64,000 bases of DNA, taken from assembly GCA_916700875.1 (NCBI GenBank), contig CAKAKS010000067.1, forward strand, positions 6,204,909-6,268,908, given 5' to 3'. Of this stretch, positions 40,401 through 46,400 are shown piece by piece; position 1 is the first letter of the stretch; each line of letters opens with the position of its first letter. The DNA comes from Sebastes aleutianus (taxonomy: Eukaryota; Chordata; Actinopteri; Perciformes; Sebastidae). The notes beneath the pieces are model-generated. The model did not search any database. It saw only the letters and a list, made by a program, of their open reading frames with translations, and was not told the DNA's origin. The position numbers and the translations under genes were made by a program.

Positions 40401-43400
40401 TCCCTGGTTCCCTCGACAAAAAGCCAATGGGATTGTTCCATTGGGTTTTGGATTATTGCAGAAAATAAGCTCTGTGGCAAACACACGTTTATGATACTTA
40501 CACGTTTTGTTCAGCAAGATAATCTCCACAAATGAACACCACTTTTATGATTTTTGAAGTGTGAATGTAATCACCAGAAGTAAAAAGCTAACGTTAGGCT
40601 ATAAACGAACTACACCACGGTCATATGATTGCGAGTAAACACAACGAGGCTGTAAAGGAGGACGAGTCGACGTGATGACGTTTAGATTGCCACTTGTTAG
40701 CAACCGCCTTTTTTAAGACACATTAAAGCTTCAAAATTCACCAGTGGGATATTTATTGACGTATTTTATGTCGTAGAACAAAACGTTTAAATCTCTTGAG
40801 CTTGTGTTAACCACAGAGCTTATTCCACTCATATATATAAGTTTAATATGTCATTTTGCATTTTTTTTTACAAAAACTTTTAACCGTGAGGTCACGCTTG
40901 TCTTTTCATTCATACTTAAATACACTGACTTAGCGTACCTACCTGCATCCAGGTGTGATCAGATGTTAAAGATGAAAACACAAGTGTGACCATGGTGATG
41001 ATGAAAGTCCGATATCAGAGGTGATTCTTTTGTTGTTGTCCCAAGTATTTGATTCATTGCAATCTGCAAAACACGGTGAAATACTACATACTGTGTTGGT
41101 TGTAATATCAGTGGATTTCATACCAATATAAATATATTAATGTCACCCAATTATTACCACAACATCAAACCGTCTTTTTGATCAGAATGAATTCCTTTCC
41201 CCTGATCTTCATTTAATCTCTCTCCATTTTAATCAATGTCTCATCTAATGCTGTGGTATTTTAACTGGAGTCCAACCAATGTTTCAGCTGACATCGGGTT
41301 ATTATGACAGATCATTTGTAATGGCATAAATATTGGCAGAGATCCCAAAAAAAAGTGCATTTTATAAATGTTTTGTATTCTTCACATTTATAATAATTAA
41401 ATGTACTTTCATCCTCAAGTTTATTGCTGAACTGGACAAAACTCCTACCCCAATATTTACCATTGCTACAACTCTTTAAGAGAGATGATCAGCAAAAACA
41501 CTTATGTGTTTATGTAAATAACAAATTTAGTTTGCAATCAGTATTGTGTTATATATTATTGGAATATGGATTATCTTTAGAAATTGCCATCAGTATTGGC
41601 CTGATAAATCCAGTATTGGTTGGACTCTAGTTGTGACCTCATGTCCAGGTTTAATTGGGGAATGACATTAACCATGTGATCATCCATGTTGTCTCTCTGT
41701 CTGTCTCACTGTGTCCCAACGTTCGGTGATGCCGGTGGTCCTGGTGTGTTCTTGTCTTCCTCATCCTCCTCCCTGCATGCCCCCTCTTCTCCCTAATAAC
41801 CTGCTGGTGTGTGTGTTTGTGTGTGTTTGTGTGTGTCGTTTGCTCTCTCCTGGCTTGTCCTTGGGGGAAAATCAAAGCGCAATCCGTTAGAGTTCAACCA
41901 ATCGGGGCTGAGGAAGACCTCGGTCAGTAAGGCCATCAAGGTAACGACACGGTAACGAAGCACACCCATACCGCTCTGACACCGAGGAGGGATACAGAGG
42001 AACACACAGAGACAGAGACATGCCTTATATACTCACACATTCAACTCATACTTGCACTGTATGGCCAAAAGTATGTGGACTCCCAAATCTTTCCACCAGA
42101 TGATGTGGAACCTCGCTGCAGGGATTTGCTCCCATTCAAACACAAGAGCATACGTGAGATCCAGCACTGATGTTTGAGCGTGATCAGGTCTGGTTCACAG
42201 TCGGTGTTGGATGGGGTTCAGATCAGAGCAGTAAGATTTCCTTTCATGGGCCTTGACCAAACCAGGAAAAACAGCCGTGGAACAAAAGTACATAAAAGTG
42301 TCAGCACACCTTTGGCCATATAGTGAACACTTTAGTTTGAAATAAGCACAGAGATTAAGTCTAATTCTGAATTTTAGTGTTAATTAGTTTCTAAAGCATC
42401 TTTTTTGCTGTTGTTGCAAAAGGTAATATTGCCATCGATGACCTTTTAAACAGTTCTGTAAAATTGTAGTTTATACAGTTTTACAACCAAAGTTCACAAA
42501 ACTGATTCAACATATTAATAAAGACGTAAACGTTTGAAGCAAACGCCATATTTGTAATTAGTTGGTGCTTTTATTGTGAAAAGAAAATGACTTGATTCAC
42601 CTTATAGATACGCTTCCTTATTAAAGGGGAGGTCCATCTGTAGGACGCAGATTACCAAAGTAAGCTAATCAATAAGGTTATGGATAATGAGAACGTTAGC
42701 ACTAGCTGAGTCAACGTTAGCTGTGCTAAGTTTGAAAATAATTGAAAGGGTTAGTTCAGACTGTTTGAAGTGTGGTTGTATGGATACTCCCGTGTGCTGT
42801 GAAGTAAAAATGACTGGCTTTGAAGAGAGCGATATAACGGCTTCAGATCCCCGTCTGACGGCGAGGTAAAGCGGCTCTGGACGGGAAGTATTTTAGCCAC
42901 CTAAAAAAAGCCCACCTTAAAGAATCTATATCAGTTTAAGTCATAGGTGTATGCCATATTTTGAATATTTTCAAACAGAACTAAAGTCGTCATATCGCTG
43001 TCTTCAAAGCCACCAGACTCCATTCACAAAAACAGTGTTTTTACCTCTCAGAACAGGGGAGTTGCTGGTCTACCGCTGCATCGATCGATTAGTTTGTTTC
43101 GTGAGGTCAAAAAGTTTTTAGAAGTGCTTGAAAGGAAAATAGTATTTTGATACTAAAACGTACATGTTGAGATTTGAATACATAAGGAACACCACTGGGA
43201 AGCTACACAATGATATAAAAACCTCAAAAAGGACAAAATACAGGACCCGCCCTTTAAAGAGCTAACAGAGCTCTGTTTACATTTTGAAACGTGACTAGTT
43301 TAGGGATTTTGATGACGCTGTGTTCCACTATAAGAAATATCAGGGAGAGAAATGTCCAGCTCATTAAATGATGCATGAACAGCGTTAGAGCTCACTGGGT

Positions 43401-46400
43401 GATGTGGCCAGCAGGGGGCGCTGCTACTTGAACTGTTACTGGAGGTGAACTTAACTTACTGACTGCTGTTGTGAAATCATTAACAAACTCCACTAATCAT
43501 GTTTGTTCACTAAAACTGTCTAACAATGTGTGTTGTAAATAACAACATTGTTGCTAATCTCATACTTTTGATTCAGAAAACTTTTAATTAATCTTTTCTT
43601 TTAAACTCACCTGGTGTCTTTTCCAGACTTCTTGGTTTGGGGCCACAGAGATCTGATGTACTTTCCCTCTGAACTCCTCCCCATAAAAAGTTCTACATTT
43701 TGCCTTTAAGTGCTGAAATACGACGAGTAGCACTGAGTAGTTTAGTACCAAAAATGACACTGTTTGAGCTCAAAATGCACATTTTGAATGCTTATACATA
43801 TAGCTATATTCCCTGTTAAGGGCAATGCTGTAAAACATTTAAAAGTATAATGAACAGTTCAGTAAAGTTGTGTAATGATTAATGGCATGTGTAGTTGTCT
43901 TATGTTACGTAAAGAATTAAATCTTGACCAACGCAATAGTTCTAGACTCCATTACCTCCATCATTGCATCTCTTTAAAAACAAATTGTACTGTAAAGAAA
44001 CTGATGTCAGCCCTGCTAACCATCGCTCTGTCTTGTTTGTAAAACCTGTTTCTCCTCTTCTACAGTCGGGTAAAAAAGTGACCAGCGATCCCAGTCCATT
44101 TGTCCAGTTCACAGTGGGACACAAGTCCTTCGATAGCAAGGTGAGACCATAACATGATCCACGGTCATACAGTACGCACCACCATTAATTCATTCAGTAA
44201 AATCATTAGGAGTCTGTGTTGTTTATCTCAGAAAGCATTAAAAGATGTAGGTTTAAAGATGAACATAATAGTTGAAATACATTCATCTGGGATTAAATGG
44301 ATTGAGGACAACTTTAGATTTCAGTTAGCAAATACTTGGATGAGATGAGAAGATGGATAAGAATCTGTGTGTTAAGTACAAAGCATGAGTCAGGAGGTTA
44401 TTAGCCTAGCTTAGCATAAACTCTGTTCAAAGTTCAAAATTAGGCTACAAACCCTTTAAAAACTCACTAATTACCAACAAGAATTTGTGTCATAAAACCA
44501 CAGGTTTTCATATTTACATTTCTGTTTGTGTATGAATTGAACTAAGAGATATATTACAGGCCTCTTCTTTCACTTTGGGCAGAGCCAGGCTAACTGTTTC
44601 CTCCCACTTCCAGTCTTTATGCTAAGCTAGGCTAATGACGTTGTGTTCTCCAGTTCTGTACTTAAAGGACCGGTGTGTAGCATTTTGGGGGATCTATTGA
44701 CAGAAATTATAGAAATATTCATAAATATGTTTTCTTTGGTGTATAATAAGAATTGTTGTGTTTTTGTTTATATCTACAAAGGGATGTTCCCCTGTTGTCC
44801 CTCCCCTCTAACTCCTCTCTGTTGTGTCCTCTTCCAGACCAGATATAAGACCAACGAACCTGTGTGGGAGGAAGCCTTCACCTTCCTCGTCCACAACCCC
44901 AAAAGCCAAGAGCTGGAGGTTGAGGTACGGAGACGTCTTTAGTCTTTTATTGGCCGATAAAGCAGTTAAACGTGTCTATCTGTGTGAGTTGTGACTGATA
45001 TTATCCCGCCAGCTGATGTTTTTATTCCCCCATGTGTCGTTTAGGTGAAGGACGAGAAACACGAGTGTTCGTTGGGGACGTTAACGCTGCCTCTGAGTCG
45101 CCTGCTGGAGGCGGAGGACATGACGCTGAACCAGCGCTTCCCCCTGAAGAACTCTGGACCGAGCTGCAGCCTCAAGATGAAGATGGCTCTGCGGGTAGGA
45201 AGACAACCTGCATGATGTTCTCTAAGTGCTTCGTCATGGCGCCATCAGATCAGCACGCACGGGTCGCCTAAAGTGGTTTAGCTCACTTTCGCTCCGAGCA
45301 TTTGGAAGCTTTTTAAAATCCCAAATTGGGCAGTAAAGTGGCCCTGTGGTTTGAGTAATTGTCCTTTTACTGGGAAGCAGCTCAGTTGCATCATGAGAGG
45401 ATTAAACTTTGAATGGAGCTGACTTTTATTAGAGGATTAAACTTTTTTCAAGCCTGATTTTGGAAAAAATCAATTGTTCAATCAGATCAAGGGTCTTGGA
45501 AAATGTATGACAGAAAGATATCAGCTTTTCTCTGTTTTATCTCAGGTGCTGTGCTTGGATAAGAACCCATCGTCAGACTCCACCCCGTCCTCCGTGCAGG
45601 TCCGCAAGAACAGCTCCGCAAACCAAACCCCGCGTCCCTCCGTCTCCTCTGACTCCTCCGTGCCTCCCTCCTCAAACAACCCCGACATCCCCCGCACGTC
45701 CTCCGTGTCAGCCCAGGACTTGCTGAACCGGCGCAGAGAGGCGGACGATCCCTTTAGGGCTCCGGGAAGCACAGACATGGGGCAGGGTGGAGGAAGAGGA
45801 GGAGGTCGGGGCCTTGGGGACACTGGGAGGAGCACCTCCAACCTGGCCATCTCTGGTTCCCAGCAGTACCTGGCTGGAGGCAAGGAGCCGACGCCCAGCA
45901 TCGCCTCGGACATCTCCAACCCCTACGCTGCTCAGGAGCTGCAGCAGAGACTCCAGCAGCTGCAAAAGTATCTATCAACCAATCTGAATCAATTCATCTG
46001 TAATTCTAATGATCAGACTGTCTGTCTGACCGTGCATTTTGAATCCTTATGTCTGTGTTTTAACCACCAAAATATGTGCACAGGATATAAATATTAAACT
46101 GCAGGAGACCACAGGAGACAACACTTTGACTAGTTAACTCTCACCTGTCAAACTAACGTAACTTTATTCCTACTTTTGCACCAAAACTTCAAGTAAATTG
46201 AACTCAAACCCCCAAATACTCCGACCTCCAGGACAGGCAACTAATACCATCTCTGCATTAGCAGGAGGGGCGAAGTTATGTAGGCACTAATTTAAATGTA
46301 GAAAGAGTTAAATGACTTTTCTCTCTGATCCTACTGGAACTTAAACTAAAAAAAATTTAAAAATGCTCAAGTAATGTCCTTCATCCTACACTCTACTTTG

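Larger units (their letters stand above)
36395..44065 (+). other. esyt2 intronic region across the C2B splice inserts
   Basis: About 7.7 kb between constant C2B exons, containing the 63-bp exon, the candidate 102-bp exon, a Harbinger relic, a Tc1 relic and other repeats. 42590-43300 looks repeat-like but could not be assigned. Confidence 0.55.

Noticed and set aside
45542..45987. Several open frames on both strands over the linker exon
   Set aside because: They are shadows of the GC-rich linker exon, whose frame is fixed by phases on both sides and by the KEPTPSIASDIS motif.
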